Assembly (NCBI GenBank): GCA_000620185.1
Contig: JHVO01000012.1
Location: forward strand, 62,001-126,000
Length of the DNA: 64,000 bases
From: Geodermatophilaceae bacterium URHB0062
GTDB taxonomy: Bacteria; Actinomycetota; Actinomycetes; Mycobacteriales; Geodermatophilaceae
Direction of reading: 5' to 3'
The notes beneath the pieces were generated by a model that worked only from the letters and a program-made list of their open reading frames with translations, did not search any database and had not been told where the DNA came from. A program made the translations under genes and the position numbers. Shown in pieces: positions 1 to 7,792 of the stretch; the stretch's first letter is position 1; every line of letters starts with the position of its first letter.

Positions 1-72
1 GTCAGCTCGCCCCGACCCACCATCGCGAAAGCATCATCGCCGACCACTCAGCTGATCCGCAGGACACGCCCT

Positions 73-103
73 AGCCCGGACCCACGAATCGTGGGTCCGG
101 GCT
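73..103 (-). terminator. Hairpin terminator after tRNA-Arg
   Basis: Perfect 13-bp inverted repeat (arms 73-85 and 91-103, 5-base loop), lying 28 bases past the 3' end of the minus-strand tRNA-Arg. No T-run follows, which is usual in high-GC actinobacteria. A further complementary pair, 61-66 with 111-116, could lengthen the structure. Terminator function is inferred from position and stem quality. Confidence 0.6.
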
Positions 104-130
104 ATGCCGATGTCCTGAGACATCACAGCG

Positions 131-203
131 TGCCCCCGGCAGGATTCGAACCTGCGACACACGGTTTAGGAAACCGATGCTCTATCCCCTGAGCTACGGG
201 GGC
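131..203 (-). tRNA. tRNA-Arg (anticodon CCT)
   Basis: The minus strand folds as a 73-base class I tRNA. The acceptor stem is GCCCCCG paired with CGGGGGC, the T-loop reads TTCGAAT, and the anticodon CCT lies at 170-168 with T33 before it and A after it. The discriminator base is A at 131 and CCA is not encoded. It decodes AGG, a rare arginine codon in high-GC genomes. A strong hairpin follows at 73-103. Confidence 0.95.
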
Positions 204-659
204 CGGCCCGCCGTTAGGGATGAACGTGCAGTTCAGCCCTGGGATGACGACAACCGCTGACCACGGTAGGGACCAGCAGTACACCGCAGGGTAGTGGGCC
301 CCAGCTGGTCCCCGACCAGGCGGGTCTTCACGGCGCACTCGACTCAGCCAGGCAAGCCGGCGAGAACAACACCACCCGACCACTGGACGGCATTACGTGA
401 CCTACACCTCGAACCTTCGAGCGCTGGGGACGCCATCGGCAGCCTGCGCGGAGGACTGACCGCCGCCGACGGCGCGGTCGGACCGCCGGTCCGTGGCCGC
501 GACCGCCGCGTCACGTATCGCTGTGCGTGCACCGATACCCGCGCTTACGATCTGGACCCGCCCTTTCCGCCGGCGACCAGCTCGGTCGAGTCGTTGACGC
601 AGAGACCCGAGGCCGCCACCCCGATGGGCCAGGGGGCCTGCTGGATCTCTGGCCCGCCT
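204..659. other. Gene-free stretch between tRNA-Arg and the secreted Asp-box gene
   Basis: About 450 bases with no open frame that looks coding: overlapping frames on both strands lack recognisable domains, good ribosome binding sites and codon bias. I see no convincing RNA gene or promoter here. The tRNA-Arg promoter should lie just above 203 on the minus strand, but I cannot place its -10 with confidence. Confidence 0.5.
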
Positions 660-689
660 GGCCTCTGACCGTGGCCAGGGTCAGAGGCC
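660..689 (-). terminator. Hairpin terminator of the secreted Asp-box gene
   Basis: Perfect 11-bp inverted repeat (arms 660-670 and 679-689, 8-base loop), about 40 bases past the stop of the minus-strand gene that ends at 731. The position and GC-rich stem fit an intrinsic terminator without a T-run. Confidence 0.6.
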
Positions 690-724
690 AGGCGGATAGA
701 CAGGCGGATAGACAGGCGGATAGA
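689..724. repeat. Three tandem copies of a 12-base unit
   Basis: The unit caggcggataga occurs three times in a row, perfectly, at 689-700, 701-712 and 713-724, followed by a near-continuation. It lies between the stop codon at 731 and the hairpin at 660-689, so it would be in the 3' untranslated region of the minus-strand transcript. Confidence 0.85.
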
Positions 725-730
725 GACGCA

Positions 731-2593
731 TCAGCGCGGGATCGGGCGGGCCGTCGTGAACACGTCCTCATCGACACTCACCTTGTCGAAGGTCGGGTCG
801 GGCACCCGATTGCGGGTGTCGGACCAGATCGGGTGCGCAATGCCATTGCGGTCGACCTCGATGCCGGAGTAGTCGCCGTTGAAACCGGCCTGGATCCCAT
901 CCGGCGGCGGGAACGTGGGCGAAAGCACCTCGAATGCGTAGGGCGTGTTCAGGTCGCGACCGCCCGCTAGCACGTAGTCCGACATCTGGGTGGCCACGTC
1001 GGGACCGAATCCGCCCGGCGGAGGATTGTTCTCGCCGGCCACGCGCCCGGTCCGGTAGTAGCTGATGGCCACCGCCGTCCCCTGCTGCTCCCCGATGCCG
1101 ATCGCCGAGAAGTAATGGTCCATGCCGCGGTCGCGGTTCACCAGTCGGGGGTCGGTCCAGGTCTTCCCCCCATCCGTCGACCGTGTCACGAAGACGTCGA
1201 ACTCGCCCAGTCGGTAGTCGTACCAGGTGTCGTAGAGAACGCCACTGTGCTCGTCGACGGTCAGCCGTTGCGCTGTCTCGAAGGGTGCCCGGATGAATGC
1301 ACCGGGGATGCACTGCTCCGGTCCTCTGCCGAAGTCACAACTCGGGCCGGTGACATAGTCCGCGACCCGCTGCGGTGTTCCGCAGTTGAGGTGTGCCGTT
1401 CCGGCCGTCGAAGTACCGCTCGGGTTGCACCGCAGGCTCAGGATCTGCGGGTTCTGCGAAGGAGTGTTCTGGCTCATGAACGTGACCGCGAGCTCGCCGT
1501 TGGGCCGCACGGTCAGGTCGGAGTGACCGTCGAGATTGCACGCCCCCGGGTCGAGTCCGGGGTTGAACACATTGCCCATGGTGCAGATGCCGGCGTTGGA
1601 TCCGCTGATCTTCTCCGGTGTCGACCAGGTGAAGCCGTGATCGGTCGACATCGACCCCCAGATCGGCGACTCGCAGTATTGATCGTGGTTCGGCCCACAG
1701 GTGAAGTCGAAAACGGTCCACGTGAAGTAGACGTTGTCGCGATGGGGACTGTTGACGAAGAAGTCGGCGGCTACCTTGGGCGCGTCGTAACTGGCGGCGG
1801 CGCTGTTGTCCTCGGCCACGATGTGCTCACGCCCGGTGTACGGCGGTTGAATTCCCTCTGGCGGCGGGACCTGGTCGAAGTAGGACCCCATGGCCCCCGG
1901 CCGCGAGGGCACCACGAAAGCGAGTGAGTCGTTGAACGCGATGTCGAAACCCACGCAGGTGTAGAAGAAACGCCCACGGGAGTCCGCGGCCAGATAAGGG
2001 TCGCTGCAGGCGTCGTATGAGTGCAGGGAGCCGGGGCCACCCTTGATGGTGTGACGGTTCGGATCGGTTTTGGTGGGGAGGAGGTCGTTCGGGTCGTTGA
2101 GGCGGTAGCCGAACGGTGCGGTGCTGATGGCTCCCCAGTGCGTACCGCCGTCGACGGAGAAGTCGATGCTGGTGCGGTTCCAACCGATCAGGGAGTCGTT
2201 CATGCCGGCGACGAGATTGCGCGGATTGTTCGGATCAGCGACGATGTCTTCCTCGGCCTGCCGGCGGAATGTGCAGTCCTGGTTCACGCGGACGTTGCGC
2301 CCGTCATTCCGGTTGGCGCAGCCGACCGACGCGACCGGGAATCTGGAGCCGTCGGGCGCCCCAGACTGCGCCTGTACGCCGGCCGGCCCCTGGCCCAGCG
2401 GTTCGGTACGGCCGCCGGACAGGAACGGCATCCTCTTCATCCCGCCGTCCACCTTGACATAGGCAGGCTTCAGCGTGCCGGCCGCAATGCGCTCGGGAAC
2501 GCTCGGTAGAGCATTGGAGGTTGTCACCGGGACGAGGAGAGCCGCGGCCACGGTCACCACGATGAGGCCGCCCAGCCGGATGCGTCGCTTCAT
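731..2593 (-). CDS. Secreted sialidase-fold (Asp-box/BNR repeat) protein
   Basis: A 620-residue exported protein. Residues 1 to about 28 form a signal peptide: MKRR, then a long hydrophobic run ending near SNA. Three Asp-box motifs (S-x-D-x-G-x-T-x-W type) are visible: SVDGGTHWG near residue 150, STDHGFTWS in the middle and STDGGKTWT in the last third. They mark a beta-propeller of the sialidase/BNR superfamily. Asp-boxes are structural, so substrate and even enzymatic activity are open; glycan hydrolysis or binding outside the cell is possible. Several cysteines could form disulphides. Start: ATG with GGAAGA upstream on the minus strand. It stands alone, with its own terminator at 660-689. 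Confidence 0.8.
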   Translation of the reverse strand: MKRRIRLGGLIVVTVAAALLVPVTTSNALPSVPERIAAGTLKPAYVKVDGGMKRMPFLSGGRTEPLGQGPAGVQAQSGAPDGSRFPVASVGCANRNDGRNVRVNQDCTFRRQAEEDIVADPNNPRNLVAGMNDSLIGWNRTSIDFSVDGGTHWGAISTAPFGYRLNDPNDLLPTKTDPNRHTIKGGPGSLHSYDACSDPYLAADSRGRFFYTCVGFDIAFNDSLAFVVPSRPGAMGSYFDQVPPPEGIQPPYTGREHIVAEDNSAAASYDAPKVAADFFVNSPHRDNVYFTWTVFDFTCGPNHDQYCESPIWGSMSTDHGFTWSTPEKISGSNAGICTMGNVFNPGLDPGACNLDGHSDLTVRPNGELAVTFMSQNTPSQNPQILSLRCNPSGTSTAGTAHLNCGTPQRVADYVTGPSCDFGRGPEQCIPGAFIRAPFETAQRLTVDEHSGVLYDTWYDYRLGEFDVFVTRSTDGGKTWTDPRLVNRDRGMDHYFSAIGIGEQQGTAVAISYYRTGRVAGENNPPPGGFGPDVATQMSDYVLAGGRDLNTPYAFEVLSPTFPPPDGIQAGFNGDYSGIEVDRNGIAHPIWSDTRNRVPDPTFDKVSVDEDVFTTARPIPR

Positions 2594-3433
2594 TGGTTTC
2601 TTCCTGCCGAGCTGACGAGGGAGCTTGACGCCCTTCCTCCGGGTTGGGCTAGCGGCTCCTCAGGAGTGGGTTAGCCGCCGACGGGCGGCTGGGTGCGCCG
2701 GTAGGCGCCTGGGACATGCACCTGGCGGACCGGAGCCGGCGATCGATCGGGCGAGCTATTGCCCGTGGGCGCCCTTGGACCTGTGAGGCGCGCTCACAAT
2801 GCCCGCAATTTCTCCACAACTCGTGCGGCAGAGTCCGCCACAAAAGAGTTGTCGCAGATCTTCGAGAGTCCCGATGTCCTAGCCTGCACCGACCCCGCAT
2901 TGGCCGCGAGAAGGCCCTGGGATCGTCGATGAATCGGTTACGGGGCGTCTCGGGACAACACGAGATGAGCTCCACCTGGATAGGGCAACATGTGCAATGA
3001 GCGTCGTGCATCCACTGTGAATCCGGGCATCGATACCCCCCCGGTGATCTAGGTGCAACGCCGGAGTCCCCTGGGACGGGGAATGAGGTTCCTCCGAGCA
3101 TTCGAGCGTGTCAAGCTCTTCGTCCCGGTGCGGCAGGAGCGTTCGACGTCCATTCGTGGACCAAGAAGCGACGCTCTTTCTCGCTCGTCGCGCAGTCCTG
3201 CCATGGGTTCTGGCGACCGACTGGGTCATCGACGTTGTGTCGCGCCCCTAGTCGCACTACTCATGACCTCCGAGGGCTACACCACACGGTGGAACATCCC
3301 CCGCGTGGTCCCCATCGACGCGCGCCGGCGCCGGCCGACCGGGGTACGCGACGTGATGAGCGGTCGTCGGTCGGCGGCCCGCGTGTGCCCAGGACGCTGT
3401 CCGTTCGTGATCCCCGAACGGAGCACGGCGAAC
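2594..3433. other. Gene-poor stretch with no supported gene
   Basis: About 840 bases upstream of the Asp-box gene and of the small membrane-anchored gene at 3446. The first half is visibly less GC-rich than the rest of the window. Frames of 90-150 codons exist on both strands, but none has a recognisable domain, a ribosome binding site or the strong third-position GC bias of the neighbours. It probably holds the promoter of the minus-strand gene; otherwise I see nothing in it. Confidence 0.5.
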
Positions 3434-3439
3434 TACCGT
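3434..3439 (+). promoter_or_regulatory. -10 box TACCGT, leaderless arrangement
   Basis: TACCGT followed by exactly six bases and then ATG at 3446. Transcription should begin at the start codon, and this decides the start of the gene below. Confidence 0.5.
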
Positions 3440-3445
3440 CTGGTC

Positions 3446-3826
3446 ATGGTGTTCGCGCTGGCCGAGCTCGCGCTCGTCGCGCTGATCATCGGACTGCTGG
3501 TCCTCGGTGGCTGGGCCGCGTGGGCCGCGCTCCGGTCGGGCCCACCCGGGCCGGGTGGGCCTCGCCTAGCTCCCCGTCCCCGTGCTCAGCTGGCCGCCGC
3601 GATCGCGCAGGCGAGGTGGGAGCCGGGCCACGACGAGGTGGACGGCGTGACGCGCGTGCTGGTGCGCCGGACCTACACCGGGTTGGACGGCTTCCCGACC
3701 GTGCTCGAGGAACGGGTCCTGGAGAGCTTTCCCGCGGCCGATCCGGCCTGGGAGGCGCTGTTCACCGAGGCGATGGCGAAGGCCCGTTATCGCTGCGCCT
3801 ACCTGAATGCCGAGGAGTCGCACTAG
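3446..3826 (+). CDS. Small membrane-anchored protein of unknown function
   Basis: A 126-residue protein. Residues 1-26 are one hydrophobic segment (MVFALAELAL onward) followed by a Gly/Pro/Arg-rich linker, so it is probably anchored by its N-terminus with a cytoplasmic soluble domain of about 80 residues. The soluble part contains GVTRVLVRRTYTG and FPTVLEERVLESFP and is acidic overall. The frame stays open further upstream, but the -10 box six bases before 3446 and the hydrophobic start argue for this ATG. I do not recognise the family. It lies about 100 bases before the sirtuin gene on the same strand. Confidence 0.65.
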   Translation: MVFALAELALVALIIGLLVLGGWAAWAALRSGPPGPGGPRLAPRPRAQLAAAIAQARWEPGHDEVDGVTRVLVRRTYTGLDGFPTVLEERVLESFPAADPAWEALFTEAMAKARYRCAYLNAEESH

Positions 3827-3924
3827 CCGCAACGGCGGAGCCGGAAGCAAGCGGCCGCTCGCCCTCGGGCCGCCGAAGGACCCGGTCGGCGGCGCGAGCG
3901 CCGATCCGAGGGGACGATGTCCCG

Positions 3925-4791
3925 GTGACCGCAGTTCCCACCGCGCCGCTCGCCGTCCCTGGCTCCGACTCGTCGCTGGACGACCTCGCCGACCTGGTCG
4001 CCGGCGGCGACGTCGTGGTGCTCTCGGGGGCGGGCCTGTCCACCGATTCCGGCATCCCCGACTACCGGGGCGCCACCGGGAGCCTTCGCCGGCACACGCC
4101 GATGACGTACCAGACCTTCACCCGCGACCCCCGCGGTCGGCACCGTTACTGGGCGCGCAGCTTCGTGGGCTGGCGGCAGATCCGGGCGGCCCGGCCCAAC
4201 GACGGCCATCGCGCGGTCGCCGACCTGCAGGCGGCCGGTCTGCTCGGCGGCTTGATCACCCAGAACGTCGACGGTCTGCACCAGGCCGGTGGAGCCCGCG
4301 ACGTCGTCGAGCTGCACGGCGGCCTGGACCGGACCGTCTGCCTGGCCTGCGGCGACGTCGCCGACCGCGGCGAGCTCGACGAGCGGCTGCGGGCGGCGAA
4401 CCCGGATTTCGGCCCCCGGGTCGACGAGGTGAATCCGGACGGGGACGCCGAGCTGCCCGACGAGGTCCTCGACGGATTCCTGATGGTCGACTGCCTTGCG
4501 TGCGGGGGCGGTCCCCTCAAACCCGACGTCGTCTTCTTCGGCGAGACGGTGCCCCGTGACCGGGTCGAGCGATGCTTCGAGCTCGTGGAGCAGGCGTGCA
4601 GCCTGCTGGTCCTCGGGTCGTCGCTGGCCGTCATGAGCGGATACCGGTTCGTGCTGCGGGCGGCCAAACTCGGTATACCGGTCGCCATCGTCACCGTGGG
4701 GCCGACGCGGGGCGACGCCAAGGCCGCCGTCCGACTCGACGCCCCGCTGGGCACGGTGCTGCCCCAGCTGGTCGGCCGGGTGACCGGCTGA
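3925..4791 (+). CDS. Sir2-family NAD-dependent protein deacylase
   Basis: A 288-residue sirtuin. It carries the NAD-binding GAGLSTDSGIPDYRG, the ribose-contacting TQNVDGLHQ, the catalytic histidine H131 in ELHGGLD, and two CxxC pairs (C139/C142 and C190/C193) that bind the structural zinc. VLGSSLAV closes the Rossmann fold. It should remove acetyl or other acyl groups from lysines using NAD, yielding nicotinamide and O-acyl-ADP-ribose; acetyl-CoA synthetase is a typical bacterial target. The GTG start has GAGGGGAC upstream; a longer open frame above it shows no family similarity. The 3' end overlaps the next, frameshifted gene. Confidence 0.9.
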   Translation: MTAVPTAPLAVPGSDSSLDDLADLVAGGDVVVLSGAGLSTDSGIPDYRGATGSLRRHTPMTYQTFTRDPRGRHRYWARSFVGWRQIRAARPNDGHRAVADLQAAGLLGGLITQNVDGLHQAGGARDVVELHGGLDRTVCLACGDVADRGELDERLRAANPDFGPRVDEVNPDGDAELPDEVLDGFLMVDCLACGGGPLKPDVVFFGETVPRDRVERCFELVEQACSLLVLGSSLAVMSGYRFVLRAAKLGIPVAIVTVGPTRGDAKAAVRLDAPLGTVLPQLVGRVTG

Positions 4792-5094
4792 CCCGCGAGG
4801 TCATACGCACCGAGCACGGCCGTTACGTGGTCGTGGACGGGCGCCGCCGGCGGGCGGCCGACCCTGCGGCGCCCGACGACGTGCGCGCCCGGCTGCTGCA
4901 CCACCTCGGGGTGGCCCGCTCCGGGGTGCGGACGGCGGTCCGCGCCGGCGACGACGAAGCGGTCGCCGCCGGCACGCGCGCGGGTGCAGCTCGCGAAGAC
5001 CGGACTCGGTGAGCGGGGTACGGCCTGTTGGGAGCAGTCCGACGACGACCGGCGGGCCCGCTGGGAGGCGGCGCTCCGCGAACTCGAGGTCTGA
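4788..5094 (+). pseudogene. Frameshifted small conserved gene (annotated elsewhere as 'biopolymer transporter Tol')
   Basis: Two adjoining frames together rebuild one protein of about 100 residues. The first half (TREVIRTEHGRYVVVDGR, then DDEAVAA) lies in the frame that stops at 5012. The second half (RVQLAKTGLGERG, WEQSDDDRRARWEAAL, ELEV) lies in another frame ending at the stop 5092-5094. The switch falls in the GC run at about 4968-4982, gcacgcgcgcgggtg. From memory, intact homologues join these segments without interruption; the family's function is unknown despite its database name. Either the gene is broken or one base is wrong in the assembly. No ATG or GTG start is seen before the conserved N-terminus, so it may be coupled to the sirtuin stop. 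Confidence 0.6.
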
Positions 5095-5142
5095 GCACGG
5101 CCCGTGGTTCGCCCCGCGACCGAGGGGGCAGGAACCGCTCCG

Positions 5143-6060
5143 ATGCAGACCTTCCTGCCCGTCGCCGACTTCGAGGACGGCGCCCGGCTGCTCGACTCCC
5201 CGCGGCTGGGCAAGCAGCGGGTGGAGACCCTCCAGATCCTCCGTGCCCTCGAGCTGCCCGACTACGGGTGGGCCAGCCACCCCGCCGTCCGCATGTGGCG
5301 GGGCCGGACGCCTGCGCTCGTCGCGTACGGCCTGGCCATGGTCCGCGCGTGGCGGGAACGGGGTTTCGCCGACACCACGGAGACGCAGATCGGGGAGTTC
5401 GCGCCCGAGGTGGTCGGAGCGGCGCAGGACGAGCTGGCCGCCGCCGGACTGCTGCCGTCGTGGGTGGGCGACGAGGCCCTGCACCTGTCCCACCGCTCGA
5501 ACCTGCTCGCCAAGGACCCCGACTTCTACCGGCCGCTCTTCACCGAGCGATTCGGGCCGGAACCCGACGACCTGCCCTACGTCTGGCCCGAGCCGGACGA
5601 CGTCGCTCCGCCGCCTGCGCCCGAGGGCGTGCGGGTGTGGGTCGTGCGACCCCGCGCGCACGCGGAGCTGGGCGCGTGCCTGGCCGCAGGGGTCGTGGGC
5701 CTTGGCACCCAGTCGGGGATCGACGTCGACGCCACCGGCCTGTCGCCCGCGGAGCTGCGCACGCTGTCGAAGGAGCTGTCGGGACGGCGCCCCGCGAAGG
5801 ACCTCCGCCAGCTGTCGACCTTCCTCGACGACCTGAGGCCCGGCGACGCCGTGGCGGTGCCGATCGAGTACGGCGCCGGACTCCTGCTGGGCGAGATCGT
5901 GGGGGAGTACCTGTTCCGGGGCCGCGAACTGCTGCCGCACCGCCGTCCCGCGCGCTGGGACCGCGTCGTCCCCCGCTCGGCGGCCCGGCCGCCCGCCACG
6001 CTGCAGGACCCCCGCGCCCTGTTCCAGGTGACGCTGGACCCGGACGTCCTGGGCCGCTAG
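5143..6060 (+). CDS. MSMEG_6728-family (pyrimidine-dimer glycosylase-like) protein fused to an EVE/Mrr-N-like domain
   Basis: A 305-residue protein of two parts. Residues 1 to about 160 begin MQTFLPVADF and contain RLGKQRVETLQILRAL, HPAVRMWRG and LSHRSNLLAKDP. This is the pattern of the MSMEG_6728 family, related to pyrimidine-dimer DNA glycosylase/AP lyase. Residues about 165-290 begin VWVVRPRAHAELG, followed by PGDAVAVP, LLGEIVGEYLF and PHRRPARW. That resembles the modified-base-sensing N-terminal domain found before Mrr-type endonucleases (EVE/PUA-like). Together they suggest recognition plus excision of altered DNA bases; that function is inferred. The start at 5143 is preceded by GGCAGGA; a GTG at 5104 is possible but less conserved. 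The stop overlaps the convergent thioesterase gene. Confidence 0.75.
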   Translation: MQTFLPVADFEDGARLLDSPRLGKQRVETLQILRALELPDYGWASHPAVRMWRGRTPALVAYGLAMVRAWRERGFADTTETQIGEFAPEVVGAAQDELAAAGLLPSWVGDEALHLSHRSNLLAKDPDFYRPLFTERFGPEPDDLPYVWPEPDDVAPPPAPEGVRVWVVRPRAHAELGACLAAGVVGLGTQSGIDVDATGLSPAELRTLSKELSGRRPAKDLRQLSTFLDDLRPGDAVAVPIEYGAGLLLGEIVGEYLFRGRELLPHRRPARWDRVVPRSAARPPATLQDPRALFQVTLDPDVLGR

Positions 6061-6497
6061 CCGGAGCCGCCGGGGAGGACGACGTTCTGCAGCCGCACCT
6101 GCCCGCGCGCGACCAGCTTGCGGTCGTCGGCGCGCGTGATGAGCACCTGCCACAGCTGCTGCGTGCGCCCCTGCTGGATCGGCTCGGCGACGACGTCCAC
6201 GCGGCCCTCGGTCATCGCGCGGATGAAGTCTGTGTTGTTGTTGACGCCGACGGAGAACTTGCCGTGCGGCGCCACGGCGGCGCTGGCTCCGATGCTCGCC
6301 GCCGATTCGATCACCGAGCAGTAGACGCCGCCGTGGACGACACCCCAGGGCGTGTGGTGGTCGGGCCCCAGTTCGACGGAACCGGTGACGCGGGTGCCGC
6401 TGATCTCGTCGGGCTCGAAGCCGGACGCGGCGGCAAACCGGCTCGTCGAGGCCAGGTCGACGGCGGGGAGGCCGGCGCCGGGCTGGTCGGTGCTCAT
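6057..6497 (-). CDS. PaaI-family hotdog-fold acyl-CoA thioesterase
   Basis: A 146-residue single hotdog domain. It shows the family pattern GVVHGGVYCSVIESAAS (the HGG loop and helix carrying the catalytic acid), then NNNTDFIRA and VLITRADDRKLVARG. Such proteins hydrolyse aryl- or acyl-CoA thioesters in the cytoplasm; the substrate cannot be read from sequence. The ATG overlaps the stop of the upstream VOC gene in an ATGA arrangement (6497-6494), so the two are translationally coupled. Its stop codon overlaps that of the convergent glycosylase-like gene. Confidence 0.85.
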   Translation of the reverse strand: MSTDQPGAGLPAVDLASTSRFAAASGFEPDEISGTRVTGSVELGPDHHTPWGVVHGGVYCSVIESAASIGASAAVAPHGKFSVGVNNNTDFIRAMTEGRVDVVAEPIQQGRTQQLWQVLITRADDRKLVARGQVRLQNVVLPGGSG

Positions 6498-6859
6498 ACG
6501 TCCCACACCAGGCAGAAGGGGTGGCCCACCGGGTCCGCGAAGACGCGGAAGTCGCCACCGCCGCCGGGAAGGCGCCGGGCACCGAGGGCGAGCACCTTGG
6601 GCTCGGCCTCGTCGACGTCGGCCACCCGGATGTCGAGGTGGAACTGCTGCGGTCTCCCCGGATCCGGCCAGTCGGGCGGCTGCAGGTCCGGCGCCTGCTG
6701 GAAGGCGAGCCGGTACCCGGCGCCCGTGGCGACGACCCAGTCGTCGCCGGGCGCTCCCTTGACCTCCATGCCGAGAACGTTCGCGTAGAACGTCGCCAGC
6801 GCGTGGGCGTCGGGTGCGTCGATCACCACGGAGTGGAGCTGGCCGATCATGCTGGTCAT
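6494..6859 (-). CDS. VOC (glyoxalase/bleomycin-resistance fold) protein
   Basis: A 121-residue VOC-fold protein with two beta-alpha-beta modules: IGQLHSVVIDAPDAHALATFY opening the first and FHLDIRVADVDEA the second, ending in DPVGHPFCLVW. Metal-ligand candidates are H in QLHSVV, H in FHLDI and the acidic or His residues near the end. The family includes dioxygenases, isomerases and antibiotic-binding proteins, so no reaction is assigned. The start at 6859 is supported by CAGGAT (6871-6866) six bases upstream, a leaderless layout. It overlaps the thioesterase start. Confidence 0.8.
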   Translation of the reverse strand: MTSMIGQLHSVVIDAPDAHALATFYANVLGMEVKGAPGDDWVVATGAGYRLAFQQAPDLQPPDWPDPGRPQQFHLDIRVADVDEAEPKVLALGARRLPGGGGDFRVFADPVGHPFCLVWDV

Positions 6860-6865
6860 GCGCCC

Positions 6866-6871
6866 ATCCTG
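6866..6871 (-). promoter_or_regulatory. -10 box CAGGAT, leaderless arrangement for the VOC gene
   Basis: On the minus strand CAGGAT is followed by six bases and the ATG at 6859, so the VOC-thioesterase mRNA is probably leaderless. Confidence 0.4.
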
Positions 6872-6961
6872 ACCCCGCGTGGCGGGCGCCGACCAGTCGG
6901 CTCTGCGTCGGCATCCGGCCGCCCCCGCCCCCACACGGTCCGGCCCCGTGTCGCAGGATCG

Positions 6962-7681
6962 ATGCGTGCTCCCGCGAACCCGCCTCGCCCGATGACCGCC
7001 CCGACGCTCGGGACCCTGACGTGGCTGCCCGCCGGCGATCGTCCCGACCTGCTCGGGGCGCCGGTCTCCGCCGCGCTCCCGTCGTTGTCCGGCCCCGCCT
7101 GGGTCGCCGAGATCGATGACGACCTGGCCGACACCGCCGCCTTCACCGAGGCGTACGAGGTGCCTCTCACGGCGTCCGCCAACTGCGTGGTCGTGGCCAC
7201 CCGGCGGGCGGGCCAGACGAGCCTGGCGGCCTGCGTGGTCCTGGCCACCACGCGCGCCGACGTCAACGGCCTCGTGCGTCGGCACCTGGGCGCCCGCAAG
7301 GCGTCGTTCGCCCCCCAGGACGTCGCCGTCGCCGAGACGGGCATGGCGTACGGCGGCATCACGCCGATCGGGCTGCCACCCGGTCTCCCGGTACTGGTCG
7401 ACGCCGCGGTGGCGGCCGCGGACCCCGTGGTCGTCGGCTCCGGCACCCGTGGCAGCAAGATCGCGGTGTCCGGGAAGGTGCTGGCCGCGCTGCCGGGGGC
7501 GGAGGTGCTCGACGGGCTCGGCCTTCCGCCCGCGCCGCCGTCCGAGCCGGCGGCGGCACAGCCACGTCCGTCCCGGGCCCCCGATGACAGTGACGTCGGC
7601 TGGGGCGAGCGCCCGGCCGACCCCGATGACCGCGATCGCCGCTACCTGGAGGACCGCCCACCGCACTGGGGGAGCGACTGA
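6962..7681 (+). CDS. YbaK/EbsC-family aminoacyl-tRNA deacylase-like protein
   Basis: A 239-residue protein. The YbaK/ProX core covers about residues 45-190: ANCVVVATRRAG, then VNGLVRRHLGARKASFAP, ETGMAYGGITPIGLP and VVGSGTRGSKIAVSG. Family members hydrolyse mischarged aminoacyl-tRNAs (for example Cys- or Ala-tRNA-Pro). The conserved lysine is in ARKASFA and the GGI loop is present. The C-terminal 40 residues are charged and probably disordered (SDVGWGERPADPDDRDRRY). Start: ATG 6962 with GCAGGA close upstream; ATG 6992 is an alternative. It is convergent with mscL. Confidence 0.8.
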   Translation: MRAPANPPRPMTAPTLGTLTWLPAGDRPDLLGAPVSAALPSLSGPAWVAEIDDDLADTAAFTEAYEVPLTASANCVVVATRRAGQTSLAACVVLATTRADVNGLVRRHLGARKASFAPQDVAVAETGMAYGGITPIGLPPGLPVLVDAAVAAADPVVVGSGTRGSKIAVSGKVLAALPGAEVLDGLGLPPAPPSEPAAAQPRPSRAPDDSDVGWGERPADPDDRDRRYLEDRPPHWGSD

Positions 7682-7792
7682 ACTCTCCGGCGGGCGCTCC
7701 GTTGGTGTTCCTCGTCCCTCCGGAGATCTGCAGAAGTCCGGGAGCGTGAGCAGGACCGCGGCAGTGGGCGATCCGCTGAGCCTCGACCCGCC

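Noticed and set aside
123-970. Several open frames of 60-150 codons on both strands
   Set aside because: They overlap the tRNA-Arg, its flanks and the tandem repeat, have no domain or ribosome binding site, and are expected by chance at this GC content.
2649-3229. Minus-strand frames of 116-150 codons in the gene-poor stretch
   Set aside because: No third-position GC bias like the neighbours, many Arg, Cys and Ser residues, and no recognisable motif; treated as chance frames.
4146-5213. Long minus-strand frame (355 codons) opposite the sirtuin gene
   Set aside because: It is the antisense shadow of the Sir2 gene and its neighbour; the plus-strand sirtuin motifs are unambiguous.
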